From NCBI GenBank assembly GCA_965215825.1, contig CBDCEM010000003.1, positions 1,240,001 to 1,304,000 of the forward strand: 64,000 nt of DNA, written 5' to 3'. Each line of letters starts with the position of its first letter. Position 1 is the first letter of the stretch. This document shows positions 1-9,004 of this stretch, one piece after another. This stretch comes from JAWPMT01 sp965215825. GTDB lineage: Bacteria > Bacteroidota > Bacteroidia > Cytophagales > Cyclobacteriaceae. Under the pieces are notes generated by a model. That model saw nothing but the letters and a program-made list of their open reading frames with translations, was not told where the DNA came from and ran no database searches. The position numbers and the translations under genes are program-made.

Positions 1-570
1 GGAGCGCTGCTGGAGTTGAGTCGTAAAAACCGGAAAATACAAAAGCGTAAAATCATCCTGATCCTGGACGTAAGTGGATCCATGGATAAATACAGTTTCT
101 ATTTGCTTAAATTTATCTGGTCATTAAAGTCTAATTTGGGAAATATTGAAGCGTTTGTGTTCAGCACCAAACTGGTGCGGATCACGGATTTGATCACTAC
201 CGATCAATTGGATAAGGCGCTTTGGGACCTTAGTGTACAAGCGGACAATTGGTCGGGAGGCACTAAAATTGGAGAATGCATTCGTGATTTCAATGATCAA
301 TTTGGGAAACGCGTGTTGAATGGACGTAGCATTACCATGATCTTGAGTGATGGACTGGATGATGGGGAACCAAACCTGCTATCCGGTGAGTTAGAGAAAA
401 TAAAGATGAGAACAAGTAAGTTGTTGTGGTTGAACCCATTGAAGGGAACACGAGGTTATGCGCCCGAGGCAAAGGGAATGAAAGCTGCCTTGCCTTACCT
501 TGATGATTTCCACTCAGCGCACAACCTGAATAGCTTACTCGAACTAGAAAATCTATTAGCAGATGCTTGA
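1..570 (+). CDS. VWA-domain CoxE-like protein, 5' end outside window
   Basis: The frame is open from base 1, so only the C-terminal part is present. The first clear block is a von Willebrand factor A domain with the metal-binding MIDAS signature DVSGS, followed by the later VWA acidic motif (SDGLDDG). CoxE-family VWA proteins act with a MoxR-type AAA ATPase in maturation of carbon monoxide dehydrogenase or related molybdenum hydroxylases. The 8-bp overlap with the downstream XdhC/CoxI-family gene supports that role, since both families serve the same enzyme class. The ATPase and enzyme genes would lie upstream, outside the window. Confidence 0.8.
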   Translation, partial: GALLELSRKNRKIQKRKIILILDVSGSMDKYSFYLLKFIWSLKSNLGNIEAFVFSTKLVRITDLITTDQLDKALWDLSVQADNWSGGTKIGECIRDFNDQFGKRVLNGRSITMILSDGLDDGEPNLLSGELEKIKMRTSKLLWLNPLKGTRGYAPEAKGMKAALPYLDDFHSAHNLNSLLELENLLADA

Positions 571-1528
571 CGATCATATTTTTGAACAACTGGAAGTGCT
601 GAGAAGTCAGGACCGAAATGCTGCTGTAGCTGTAGTGGTTAATCGCAAGGCACCCACTTCTGGTAAGCCTGGAGACAAGGCACTGATCACTGAAGAAGGT
701 GATGTGCACGGTTGGATCGGAGGTGGCTGTACCAAAGGCATTGTCATCAAAGAAGCGATCGCCGCTCTTAAAGATCAGAAGCCACGACTGGTTAAGATTT
801 CGCCGGGAGCGGCAACCATGACAGATCATCAGGGCGTGAAGACCTATGGTATGATGTGTCAAAGCGAAGGATCTGTTGATGTATATATTGAACCTATGAT
901 ACCAGCCAGTCGAATTTTTATTTTTGGACGTTCGCACATCGCAAAAGCACTGTGTGAAATCGGCTCTGCTGGAGGCTATGAAATGACCGTGATTTCAGAC
1001 CTGGCGGAGCATGAGATGTTTGCCAATGCCAGGAAGTTCCTCTCATTATCTGAATTTGACGTGAATCAAGTAAAGTCTGCGGATTTCGTGGTGGTGTGCA
1101 CACAAGGTGAGGACGATGAAAAGAGCCTGGAAGCAGCTATTTCTACTGCCGCTAACTATGTGGCTTTTGTTTCAAGTCATAGGAAAGCCAACGCAATTTT
1201 CAGAACCCTTAAAAAACAAGGAGTGCCGGTTGAAGATCTGGCACAAGTAAAAACACCAGCGGGGCTGGACCTGAATGCCAAGACTCCTCAGGATGTAGCC
1301 ATTTCTATTCTTGCTCAGATTGTTCAGGAGAAAATGGCACCGGAAGAAACAGGAGACGATCAGGCCATACAGCAGTTGAATGAGGACTTGTACATCAATC
1401 CGGTTTGCAAGATCCCTGTGCAAAAAAGCACGGCGAAACATGTCCTGGAGCACAAAGGAGAGAAGGTCTATTTCTGCTGTGATGGCTGTAAAGTGAGTTT
1501 TGAAAAGGAACCCGAAGCGTATTTGTAG
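563..1528 (+). CDS. XdhC/CoxI family maturation protein with C-terminal YHS domain
   Basis: XdhC proteins bind molybdenum cofactor and help insert it, sulfurated, into xanthine dehydrogenase-type enzymes. The N-terminal XdhC_CoxI block (residues about 10-75) contains WIGGGCTKG; the C-terminal Rossmann part starts near residue 116 (IFIFGRSHIAKAL). The last 45 residues form an extra module, NPVCKIPV...YFCCDGCK, which matches YHS/TRASH-like metal-binding domains. YHS domains occur in copper- or mercury-related proteins and in some oxygenases, and are not a standard part of XdhC. The gene overlaps the CoxE-like gene by 8 bp, indicating one operon. The YHS module may handle a metal such as copper; that is inference. 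Confidence 0.85.
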   Translation: MLDDHIFEQLEVLRSQDRNAAVAVVVNRKAPTSGKPGDKALITEEGDVHGWIGGGCTKGIVIKEAIAALKDQKPRLVKISPGAATMTDHQGVKTYGMMCQSEGSVDVYIEPMIPASRIFIFGRSHIAKALCEIGSAGGYEMTVISDLAEHEMFANARKFLSLSEFDVNQVKSADFVVVCTQGEDDEKSLEAAISTAANYVAFVSSHRKANAIFRTLKKQGVPVEDLAQVKTPAGLDLNAKTPQDVAISILAQIVQEKMAPEETGDDQAIQQLNEDLYINPVCKIPVQKSTAKHVLEHKGEKVYFCCDGCKVSFEKEPEAYL

Positions 1529-1606
1529 TAGCTTCGGTTATGTGACTGCTCAATTGTTCAAAGACGTGCAAGACAGTTAATTTACAGGTGATCAACTAAC
1601 GCGATT

Positions 1607-2446
1607 TTGGAAAATATTCTGGACAAGACAACCCAGCTTTGGGTAAAATGGACTGGTAAGCAAATATCCCCTGAAAAGTATGCCTGGCTGTTAGGACCTA
1701 TTGGAGATACAGATATGATCTCCGATCAATTTGTCGAACATCTAGCCAGGGAAGAAGGGCTTAAAGTAGAAAGGCCAACGAGAGATGCGGGATTACTTGA
1801 TCAGTTTCAGGACCTGGAGTTGTCTGAGGGTGATATGACTCGTTTAAGCCCGGAGATTATCGATTTCTATACAAACACAACTAACTATAAAATTGAATTC
1901 TGGTCTTCATGGAAAGGTGTTTTTCGATGGTTCGGGTGGATACTGGCGATGTTATTTAGCAGAAGGCTGAAGCAGCTCAATTTGCCGCTTGACCCTATGG
2001 AAGCATCGAAGGGGCTTGAAAGTCAAATCCTTAAGCTCAAGAACAAACGGGGAACAGTATGGACTGTTTGGTACAGGATTCTCAATGCCACAAATCGGGT
2101 AATCTATTCAGGTGTCTATACCCATTGTAAACATCCGGAATCAGGGCAGCGACTTTTGAAAGTGGTGTTCCCTTTACCTAACGGCAACGCTGCGGTGGTA
2201 ATGAAAATGGAAGTAAAGCAAGATGGTTCTTTTCTTTTGTCGTCGGAAGGAAGAAAGTTCGGTGATCATGGATTCTATTTCACATTAACGGACCGCAAGG
2301 GGAAGTATTGGGCCAGGTTCGTAAAGGCCATGCATGAATGGATTCATGTCTATGTAGATGAACAAGGTGTTTTGCGGACAGATCATCAACTCAACTTCCA
2401 TGGGGTGAGGTTTCTGGAACTACATTACAAATTGACCAAAATCTGA
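1607..2446 (+). CDS. Hypothetical protein, 279 aa
   Basis: I do not recognise the family. The start is a TTG at 1607 (MENILDKTTQLW); no better ATG lies upstream. There is no signal peptide. One amphipathic to hydrophobic stretch near residues 98-118 (FRWFGWILAMLF) could be a membrane-associated helix. The second half is rich in beta-strand-like segments. The following RidA-like lipoprotein starts 4 bp after the stop, so the two are probably co-transcribed. Function unknown. Confidence 0.7.
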   Translation: MENILDKTTQLWVKWTGKQISPEKYAWLLGPIGDTDMISDQFVEHLAREEGLKVERPTRDAGLLDQFQDLELSEGDMTRLSPEIIDFYTNTTNYKIEFWSSWKGVFRWFGWILAMLFSRRLKQLNLPLDPMEASKGLESQILKLKNKRGTVWTVWYRILNATNRVIYSGVYTHCKHPESGQRLLKVVFPLPNGNAAVVMKMEVKQDGSFLLSSEGRKFGDHGFYFTLTDRKGKYWARFVKAMHEWIHVYVDEQGVLRTDHQLNFHGVRFLELHYKLTKI

Positions 2447-2449
2447 GCT

Positions 2450-2896
2450 ATGAAATATGTTTTTGTATTGTTGTCAATATTTCTCTTCGCTTGTAGTCAC
2501 CATGAAGAAGCCCGTGAAGCGCATACTTTTTCGCGCAGGTACGTCCAACCGGGCAATGGCTACTCCCAGATGGTAGTTGTGGAACAAAATGGCACCAAGA
2601 CCCTGCACATTTCCGGGCAGGTGGGTGAGGGTGACGATTTAGAAACGCAGATGAGATATGTGCTGAATAAACTAGGCGTACTGTTGGAAAGTGAAGGCGG
2701 TACCTATGCTGATCTCGTTAAGATCAATACTTACATTGTCGATTACCAACCCGAAGACCTGGACGTATTCAGGGGAGTTAGAAAAGAGATTTTCACGGAT
2801 GCAATCACTCCCGCCAGTACCCTGGTTGGTGTTACTGCACTCGCCTTGCCTCAATGGCTGATCGAGATAGATGCCGTGGCGGTGATAAGACAGTAG
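2450..2896 (+). CDS. RidA/YjgF family lipoprotein
   Basis: The N-terminus is a lipoprotein signal peptide (FLFAC lipobox, Cys15), so the protein should be membrane-anchored outside the cytoplasm. The remainder is a RidA/YjgF/UK114 domain (LHISGQVG, YADLVKINTYIVD, LIEIDAVAVI). Cytoplasmic RidA enzymes deaminate reactive enamines and imines, and an arginine in the PxR(S/T) motif near the C-terminus is needed. Here the equivalent position reads PASTLVGV, so that arginine is replaced by serine. This predicts a non-deaminase binding role. The gene starts 4 bp after the preceding hypothetical gene. Confidence 0.85.
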   Translation: MKYVFVLLSIFLFACSHHEEAREAHTFSRRYVQPGNGYSQMVVVEQNGTKTLHISGQVGEGDDLETQMRYVLNKLGVLLESEGGTYADLVKINTYIVDYQPEDLDVFRGVRKEIFTDAITPASTLVGVTALALPQWLIEIDAVAVIRQ

Positions 2897-3015
2897 GGAG
2901 AGGATTTACTGTTCCTCAACTACTACGAGTTGCTCATTAAAAATTTGAATTTTAATCAAATCACTACAACAACGGGGAATCCTGTATCTTTTGATTGCTT
3001 CCATGAAGTACATGC

Positions 3016-3786
3016 TTAGTCACCTCCTCCACCGCAGCCTCCACCGCCTCCACAACCACTGCTACATCCACTACCGCAGCCAGAGTGATCATCGCTCGAA
3101 CATCCCCAGAATCCGCCCCAAAATCCACCACCACTGGAACCGCCACCTCCTCGTTTCTTCCCTTTTCCTCCTCCTTTTATGGTTCGGGCAACAATTATTA
3201 TAAGTATTGTCACTAGAATGAGGGAACCCCATGGAACCGGGTTTTCTGATTGTATAAATAGCAATGCAATTACAGGAAGTAGAACCACAATCAACTGCTC
3301 GTGACCTAATTTCGGTTTCTTGATTATCCAGTAATCCGACAGATTTATCCGTTTGAAATTGATGTTAGAAAACCTTTCTTCATTGTTGGGCCAAATGTTG
3401 GAAGGAACAGTCTGTTCGAATTCCTTTAAATAAGCTTCTTGTACAACATCATAATCATTGGAATATCTCTTTTTTTCTGATGTGCCACCTTTAGTCGGAT
3501 TATGATGAATTTGCTTACCTAGCGTATTCTTACATAAGTCAATCCAATAGGACCTGGTATAAGTTAAATGCAAATGCCAGGCTTGATCTACGGCATCACT
3601 GGGGGTGATTTCTCCATAATCAACACAGCACAGATAAAGGAATTTCTTGTATTCGTTAATTACAGATTTACTGAATTCAAGGGACCAGTTGTTGTCTCGC
3701 GCCAGTCTATGAGTGAAATTGAATTCACTACTTGAATCATCAAGATCGAACGCTTGAAGTTTAGACCAAAGTTTTGGGTTTTTCAT
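3016..3786 (-). CDS. Glycine-rich-domain (GRDP/DUF1399-like) membrane protein
   Basis: Residues about 40-110 carry the pattern found in glycine-rich domain-containing proteins: a DAVDQAWHLHL block, then YW, then a G..IHHNPTKGG segment. Two hydrophobic segments follow near residues 163-205. The last about 50 residues are a low-complexity tail of Gly, Cys and Ser ending in CGGGGGCGGGGD. Bacterial proteins of this type often end in such a tail after transmembrane helices (compare TIGR04222 proteins). Function is unknown. Several short opposite-strand frames here are by-products of the GC-rich tail. Confidence 0.75.
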   Translation of the reverse strand: MKNPKLWSKLQAFDLDDSSSEFNFTHRLARDNNWSLEFSKSVINEYKKFLYLCCVDYGEITPSDAVDQAWHLHLTYTRSYWIDLCKNTLGKQIHHNPTKGGTSEKKRYSNDYDVVQEAYLKEFEQTVPSNIWPNNEERFSNINFKRINLSDYWIIKKPKLGHEQLIVVLLPVIALLFIQSENPVPWGSLILVTILIIIVARTIKGGGKGKKRGGGGSSGGGFWGGFWGCSSDDHSGCGSGCSSGCGGGGGCGGGGD

Positions 3787-3824
3787 AGGGTTGTATTTAG
3801 CTGGCTCATGGACAGGCTATTATC

Positions 3825-4760
3825 TCACTTGCAGTAATTTGACATGCTATCCGCAAATACTATGGTTGGATCACGTTTGAAAATAGTTGCCAGGTCAGCA
3901 CATCCATTGTCAAATTGGTTGATTTGAAAGGCAGAATAAGCTCGCATATAATAGGCGTTTAGATTATTCGTATCAAGATCAATCATTTCAGTGGTAAGTT
4001 GATTAACAAGGTTCCACTCTTTAGTTTCCTGATAAATACCGGTGATGTTAGTCAATATTTCAGCATTTTTCGGTTCTAATTCATAGGCGATTTGAGCATG
4101 TTTGAGAGCTTCCATGAAGTCTTTGCTTTCTATGAAGTAGTAACTTAAGTATTTATGAAGCTGAGGTTCTTTTGGGTACCTGGATGAAATGGAATTTACC
4201 AATGCCAGAGATTCTTCCGTTTTGTCTTCTGCTCTTAACATTTCAGCCTTAGCCAGTGTTACAAATGGATGATTCATTTGCGCAACTGACAAATCGTTAA
4301 GCCAATTTTGTGCTTCTCCTACATTACCTCGATAGGAATTCATCATGGAGTTGTAAGCCTTTCGAATGACAAGGAATTCATCAATGCTTTTGTTTTTAAA
4401 CCTCCTGATCAGGTTCAGATCAAAGGACGCTGAAATGGAATTTGATTTGCTTGCTATTCCAATACTTTTCTCATCTACCAACTCGAGTGTGATACAATCG
4501 AAATTGTAATTCAGTGAATCAATAAGTGCACGCCCGATTGATGTAGCATGATACTCCAGGCTATCAGTATCTGGATTCAAAATTTCGGAGTTGGTTATCT
4601 CCAATTCATAGCAATCGTTGAGCGTAGAACCATTCCACTGACCTCCATACTGACTGGCCAGAGAACCCATAAACCTAAGTTGCCGAGAAATTTCCCCAGT
4701 TTGTTCACAGCTTTGAAATAGTGTGATCGAGATGATGAATATCAGATATTTGCTTTTCAT
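3825..4760 (-). CDS. TPR-containing lipoprotein
   Basis: The signal peptide ends in the lipobox LFQSC, so this is a predicted lipoprotein. From about residue 140 the protein consists of TPR-like helical repeats (KAEMLRAEDKTEESLALVNS, HAQIAYELEPKNAEIL, NLNAYYMRAYSAFQINQ). TPR arrays mediate protein interactions. The first 120 residues contain no recognised domain. It lies 38 bp downstream of the preceding gene in transcription order reversed (that gene lies further along the minus strand), so they may share a transcript. Confidence 0.7.
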   Translation of the reverse strand: MKSKYLIFIISITLFQSCEQTGEISRQLRFMGSLASQYGGQWNGSTLNDCYELEITNSEILNPDTDSLEYHATSIGRALIDSLNYNFDCITLELVDEKSIGIASKSNSISASFDLNLIRRFKNKSIDEFLVIRKAYNSMMNSYRGNVGEAQNWLNDLSVAQMNHPFVTLAKAEMLRAEDKTEESLALVNSISSRYPKEPQLHKYLSYYFIESKDFMEALKHAQIAYELEPKNAEILTNITGIYQETKEWNLVNQLTTEMIDLDTNNLNAYYMRAYSAFQINQFDNGCADLATIFKRDPTIVFADSMSNYCK

Positions 4761-5039
4761 TAGGTTAAGATTTGTAGAGAATAGTTGTTCACCTTCAGCT
4801 GATGAAACACTAAAATAGTGAAATATATATGAACTGGAAATGTTGAAAATGACCTATTCAAATGGGACAACCGAGACTGTGATTTGTTGTAACAACGGTA
4901 GTGTCAGGAGTCTATGGGATTGTTTTATGAGCAACCTGCTTCTCCAGATTCACCTTTTCCAATAACCCCATCGGGAACTAACGATTGTTATCCTCAGCAA
5001 CAAAACTTATCTTCCTGATTGAACCTGACCCTACGAAAA

Positions 5040-7247
5040 ATGAAACATGTGTTTAGAGCTGCCTGGATAATTCTTATCGGATGTGCCGCTATTTATTTAG
5101 AGAGCCCTACAGCAGTAAAATCGCCTGAGGACGGAGTTTTCTCAGCACTCAACGCCAAAAAGCACATTGATGTCATGGCCAGTGATGTACACTTTATGGG
5201 TACTGAGAACAACCGGAAAGTGCGGGATTACATCCTTCAGGAATTTGAAAAAATGAATATTCCGACGGAAGTTTTCATCGGTCATGGCGCTCTTTCCTGG
5301 GGATCAAGTTACATGCGGTTAGGAAAAACGGAAAATATCATTGCCACTATTAAGGGACAAAGCTCAGGAAAAGCTGTAATGGTCGTGGGACATTACGATA
5401 GCGTCTTGAATTCACCAGCAGCAGCTGATGATGTGCATGCTGTGGCCAACATATTGGAAACCGCTCGATTGCTAAAAGACAGTAATCCTGAAAATGATAT
5501 CATTTTTCTGATTACTGATGGTGAGGAGCTGGGTTTGATCGGAGCGAAGGCCTATTCAGAAACCAAAGATGTATCGGGTATTGGTGTGTTGCTAAATTAT
5601 GAATCAAGAGGGAATAGCGGGGCGAGTATATCCTTCGAATGGTCAGATGGCAATGGTTGGCTGGTGAGACAACTCAGAAAGGCAGCTAAACGGCCCGTGG
5701 CCAATTCTATGTCTTACGAGATCTACAATCAATTACCTAACGACACGGATTTCACTTACTTTAAAGAAGCAGGAGTCTCCGGAATTAACAATGCCTTCAT
5801 TGACGGATTCTCCTATTATCATAACCCCGTCGATAATCCCGATAACATTAACTTGAAAAGCGTGCAGCACGCAGGAGAAAACATGTATCTTCTGACTAAA
5901 CATTTTTCTAATACAGACTTGAGCAAAACAGTATCGAAGAATGCATCATTTTTTAACTTCTTAGGCACGCTGATCATATACCCCGCTTCATGGGATTTGG
6001 CATTAGTAATATTCACCATCTTACTCATCGGATTTGTTCTTTATGCAGCACTAAAATCCGGTGAATTGGGTGTAAAATCAATATTGCTGGGTTTGATCGC
6101 TAATTTGGCAATCATCATCTTTAGTGCTGGCCTCACCTACGGTTTGAGTAAGCTGCTTTTTATGATCTACCCACAGTATAATCTGTTTTATACGGGTCAA
6201 TTCTATAACCACAAATGGTACCTTTTGGCTGCAGTTGGCCTTACTGTTCTAGTAGCCTGGTTGATGATCAAATGGTATAACGGGAAAAATAAGATGATAG
6301 GAATACAGAGCGGCGCCCTTTTGATTCTGGGCTTGGCTATCATAGGTATGTTTGTCGCACTACCTACGGCAAGTTATTCCATGATCTTCCCAACGATCTT
6401 CCTGTCTGTTATCTTTTGGTACAACAATACCCACTCAAGCCGGATGAGCACACCTTTCAACAATCTGGTGGTAGGATTGGGAATTGTAGTTCCGGTGGCG
6501 ATTTGGTTCCCAACAACGAGTACTTTTTTCCTGGCCTTTAGCTTAAAAGGATTGCCAGGGCCTGTCATATTGATCTGCCTGATTGTTATGGCGATCATGA
6601 TCTGCTACAAATCGTTGTGGGTAGATTCGAAGTTTTTGGCTTACGCTGGAATAGGTGTATTCCTGATCAGTATGATCGCCGGGCACCTGACCTCAGCACC
6701 AACCGCAGAAAAGCCTATTCCCTCCAGCGCCTACTTTTTGCATGATGTTGATTCAGGTGAAAGCTTTATGGTATCGAATGATGACTTCCTCAATAATGGA
6801 AATAAAGACCTGTTAAGTGGATCAGAGGCATTGACATTGAACATACCCAACGAGATCACGCGACTTGCGGTTAGAAGCAATACGCCACTTCATGTACAAC
6901 AACCAACCATTGTAAAGGACAGCACAACATCTGGCGTGTTGGTCATCAATCGGACGCAAGAAGCCTACCAAACCAGAATCGTATTTGAAAACACGGCTAA
7001 TATTGCTTCGGCCACATTAGATGATCAGGTCATTTTAACTGACGGTAATTCAAGCAAACAATTCATCCTGGATGTATATGGCTTCACGACCGAACCATTG
7101 AACCTGGCCATCGTGAAAAAGGACAGCACGATCATGCAAAACATAGGAATTGCCAGTCGATTTGAGTCCTTACCAAAAGAGCAAATTCCAGCTACAGCAC
7201 GAAGAGTAGATGGTTATACGTCCATTGTCCAAAGGGTTGAATTATAG
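5040..7247 (+). CDS. M28 family membrane metallopeptidase
   Basis: The N-terminal half is a zinc aminopeptidase domain of family M28. Metal and catalytic motifs are visible: GHYDS (His, Asp), AADD (bridging Asp), TDGEELGLIGA (Glu pair) and YYHNPVDNPD (last His). One N-terminal transmembrane helix precedes it, so the domain should face the periplasm. At least eight hydrophobic segments follow from about residue 300 to 560, then a beta-rich C-terminal region. This layout resembles bacterial relatives of ER aminopeptidase ERMP1/Pfs1. I chose the ATG at 5040 (MKHVFRAAW) over a TTG 21 bp upstream because it begins the transmembrane helix. Confidence 0.9.
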   Translation: MKHVFRAAWIILIGCAAIYLESPTAVKSPEDGVFSALNAKKHIDVMASDVHFMGTENNRKVRDYILQEFEKMNIPTEVFIGHGALSWGSSYMRLGKTENIIATIKGQSSGKAVMVVGHYDSVLNSPAAADDVHAVANILETARLLKDSNPENDIIFLITDGEELGLIGAKAYSETKDVSGIGVLLNYESRGNSGASISFEWSDGNGWLVRQLRKAAKRPVANSMSYEIYNQLPNDTDFTYFKEAGVSGINNAFIDGFSYYHNPVDNPDNINLKSVQHAGENMYLLTKHFSNTDLSKTVSKNASFFNFLGTLIIYPASWDLALVIFTILLIGFVLYAALKSGELGVKSILLGLIANLAIIIFSAGLTYGLSKLLFMIYPQYNLFYTGQFYNHKWYLLAAVGLTVLVAWLMIKWYNGKNKMIGIQSGALLILGLAIIGMFVALPTASYSMIFPTIFLSVIFWYNNTHSSRMSTPFNNLVVGLGIVVPVAIWFPTTSTFFLAFSLKGLPGPVILICLIVMAIMICYKSLWVDSKFLAYAGIGVFLISMIAGHLTSAPTAEKPIPSSAYFLHDVDSGESFMVSNDDFLNNGNKDLLSGSEALTLNIPNEITRLAVRSNTPLHVQQPTIVKDSTTSGVLVINRTQEAYQTRIVFENTANIASATLDDQVILTDGNSSKQFILDVYGFTTEPLNLAIVKKDSTIMQNIGIASRFESLPKEQIPATARRVDGYTSIVQRVEL

Positions 7248-7399
7248 GAGAGGTAGGGCGAGCGTTGCGTAGGTTGTTTGTTACTCAGTGAATCCGAATA
7301 TCGTTGTTAGCAAATATACCGTTGCAATACAATTTGAGGCGTTTTCAAGTGTAACGCTTTAATAGGTTGGTACATCATGCTTTTTTTAGATCCCTGGAC

Positions 7400-8047
7400 T
7401 TATCTAAAGTATCCAATGATTAGCCATAGTCCGAGTCCTATAAAAATAAGCGCAACCACATATTTCATAAATGGCAGGATACGTCCAAAAACTAAAGAAC
7501 CCCATCGAACACTCATAGTGACAAGCAGGAAATACAAGAGTGAACTTGAAAGTGCTGCACCGCAACTAAAAATAAGTGCTTCCATAAGAGTAGGATTATC
7601 ATTGTCGGATATGTATCGACTTGAAATCAAGAAGGCAGGAAATCCAATTACATTTTTTCCGCTTACCAGACCTACTCCGAAGGCACTAAGAAGGTAGATT
7701 AAGTCGTTCCCTGTTTTATTTTCTTTATCAATTCTTGGTTGTGAGGAAGACTGCAAGTTTGAATAAATGAAAGGAACTCCTATGATGGATAATGCTATTC
7801 CCATGACAAGTCGAATGGTCTTTAAGAATTCCTTGTCTTGAAATATTGCTAACAAGTAGCTTATCAAAAACGCAGAAATAAAGGAAAAAACAAAAATTGC
7901 CAGCAAACTGCCAACCGCTGTGACCATTCCAACTCGCCAACCATTTTGAATACTTCTATATAAGGAAAGTGTACCACTCGGGCCATAAGGTGCTCCAACA
8001 GCAAACCCAGCTACAATACCTAACAGAAACACTTCAAAAAAAGTCAT
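7400..8047 (-). CDS. LysE/RhtB-type transporter
   Basis: A 215-residue protein with five to six hydrophobic segments. It begins with the family pattern of an N-terminal helix and a conserved proline-glycine turn (GFAVGAPYGPSGTLSLYRS), as in LysE/RhtB amino-acid exporters. A mid-protein lysine- and glutamate-rich loop (about residues 115-125) separates the two membrane halves. The substrate cannot be deduced. It stands alone, divergent from the M28 peptidase region by about 150 bp on the 3' side. Confidence 0.75.
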   Translation of the reverse strand: MTFFEVFLLGIVAGFAVGAPYGPSGTLSLYRSIQNGWRVGMVTAVGSLLAIFVFSFISAFLISYLLAIFQDKEFLKTIRLVMGIALSIIGVPFIYSNLQSSSQPRIDKENKTGNDLIYLLSAFGVGLVSGKNVIGFPAFLISSRYISDNDNPTLMEALIFSCGAALSSSLLYFLLVTMSVRWGSLVFGRILPFMKYVVALIFIGLGLWLIIGYFR

Positions 8048-8163
8048 GCGGTGTTTTTTTTGATTATAAACTCACCTTTTTCCTTCCATCACTTACAAAT
8101 TAATAACCAATAGAATCATTTTCAGCCCTTTATGTGGTAGAATAGTAAGACAGCCCATCCCCT

Positions 8164-8490
8164 TTATTGCTTCGATTTTAATGCTATTTCATAGGATTGA
8201 GTGGCCCATGCTGCCAACAATACCCTGTCTTCTAACACGTCCTGAGGGACTTCCCAGTAAGGCATGCCCTTCTTTTTCTTTTCGGAGTAGAAGGGCTTCA
8301 TGCCTTTATCTTCAAACTGCTTTTTATTGGAGTCATCCACTTTCAGCCGGAATTTATCTCCACCAATTTTGGCGAACATCACGCCCTCTTTAAAAATGCC
8401 AATACCCCCAAACATGTTTTTAAACTCAACTTCGCCGAACGCTGAAAGTTGATCTCTTACAAACTGTGCAAAGTCTTCGTTGACCGGCAT
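8164..8490 (-). CDS. TfoX/Sxy N-terminal domain protein
   Basis: The 108-residue sequence matches the TfoX N-terminal domain: FKNMFGGIGIFKEGVMFAKI near residues 23-42 and FYSEKKKKGMPYWEVP near 68-83. In gammaproteobacteria TfoX/Sxy controls competence, but single-domain versions are widespread and mostly uncharacterised. The gene follows the SRPBCC gene by 1 bp and is the last of a sigma factor-SRPBCC-TfoX row. A role in competence should not be assumed. Confidence 0.85.
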   Translation of the reverse strand: MPVNEDFAQFVRDQLSAFGEVEFKNMFGGIGIFKEGVMFAKIGGDKFRLKVDDSNKKQFEDKGMKPFYSEKKKKGMPYWEVPQDVLEDRVLLAAWATQSYEIALKSKQ

Positions 8491-8491
8491 A

Positions 8492-8938
8492 TCAATTGTT
8501 GTTTAAGTAGGTTTCCAATCCATTTAATCCTTTTTCTAGGGTGGATTTCATTTTTCGTTTCATCAATCCGCTAAGCCAACCCAGGGGGGCTTTCATGCGG
8601 TACCAAAATGCTTGTGTAACAATCGTCATTCCCTCTTTTTCCTCAAATGAAAACTTGCTTTCCAGAACGGACATAGGTACGGAGGACGTAGTGAATTTAA
8701 GTTGAAATGAGGTCAAAGGGTCCCATGCGGTTATTTCCTCTTTGATATAGCCCTTATTATGAAAGTCACAGTGCCTTTTCGTACCAATTCCACTTAGTTG
8801 GTCAGTTTCGAATCTTGAACTTTTGATTTCGGGGTTGTAGTCCGCTACATGCCCAAAACCAAGGGCAACCGTTTTCCAGACCTTCTCCAAAGGTTGATCA
8901 ATGGTTTTATTTACCGATAGGTATACAGGTTTTGCCAT
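8492..8938 (-). CDS. SRPBCC (START-like) family protein
   Basis: The sequence starts MAKPVYLSVNKTIDQPLEKVW and continues with the alternating strands typical of polyketide cyclase/START-like SRPBCC proteins, ending in a long C-terminal helix (LKRKMKSTLEKGLNGLETYL-like). Such proteins bind hydrophobic ligands or modify them. An upstream in-frame ATG at 8995 would add 19 basic residues with no domain content, so I prefer 8938. It lies between the ECF sigma gene and the TfoX-like gene on the same strand with very short gaps. Confidence 0.8.
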   Translation of the reverse strand: MAKPVYLSVNKTIDQPLEKVWKTVALGFGHVADYNPEIKSSRFETDQLSGIGTKRHCDFHNKGYIKEEITAWDPLTSFQLKFTTSSVPMSVLESKFSFEEKEGMTIVTQAFWYRMKAPLGWLSGLMKRKMKSTLEKGLNGLETYLNNN

Positions 8939-9004
8939 TTTTCTCTTCGTTTTTGTTTTAGACGTATGAGCACTGAAAAACGGACGAAAACCCAAAAGAG
9001 CTAG

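Noticed and set aside
332..937. Minus-strand frame of 201 codons across the CoxE-like and XdhC genes
   Set aside because: It lies opposite two well-supported overlapping genes and shows no family pattern.
2964..3203. Short frames on both strands over the glycine-rich tail
   Set aside because: They arise from the GC-rich low-complexity repeats of the gene on the minus strand and have biased compositions.
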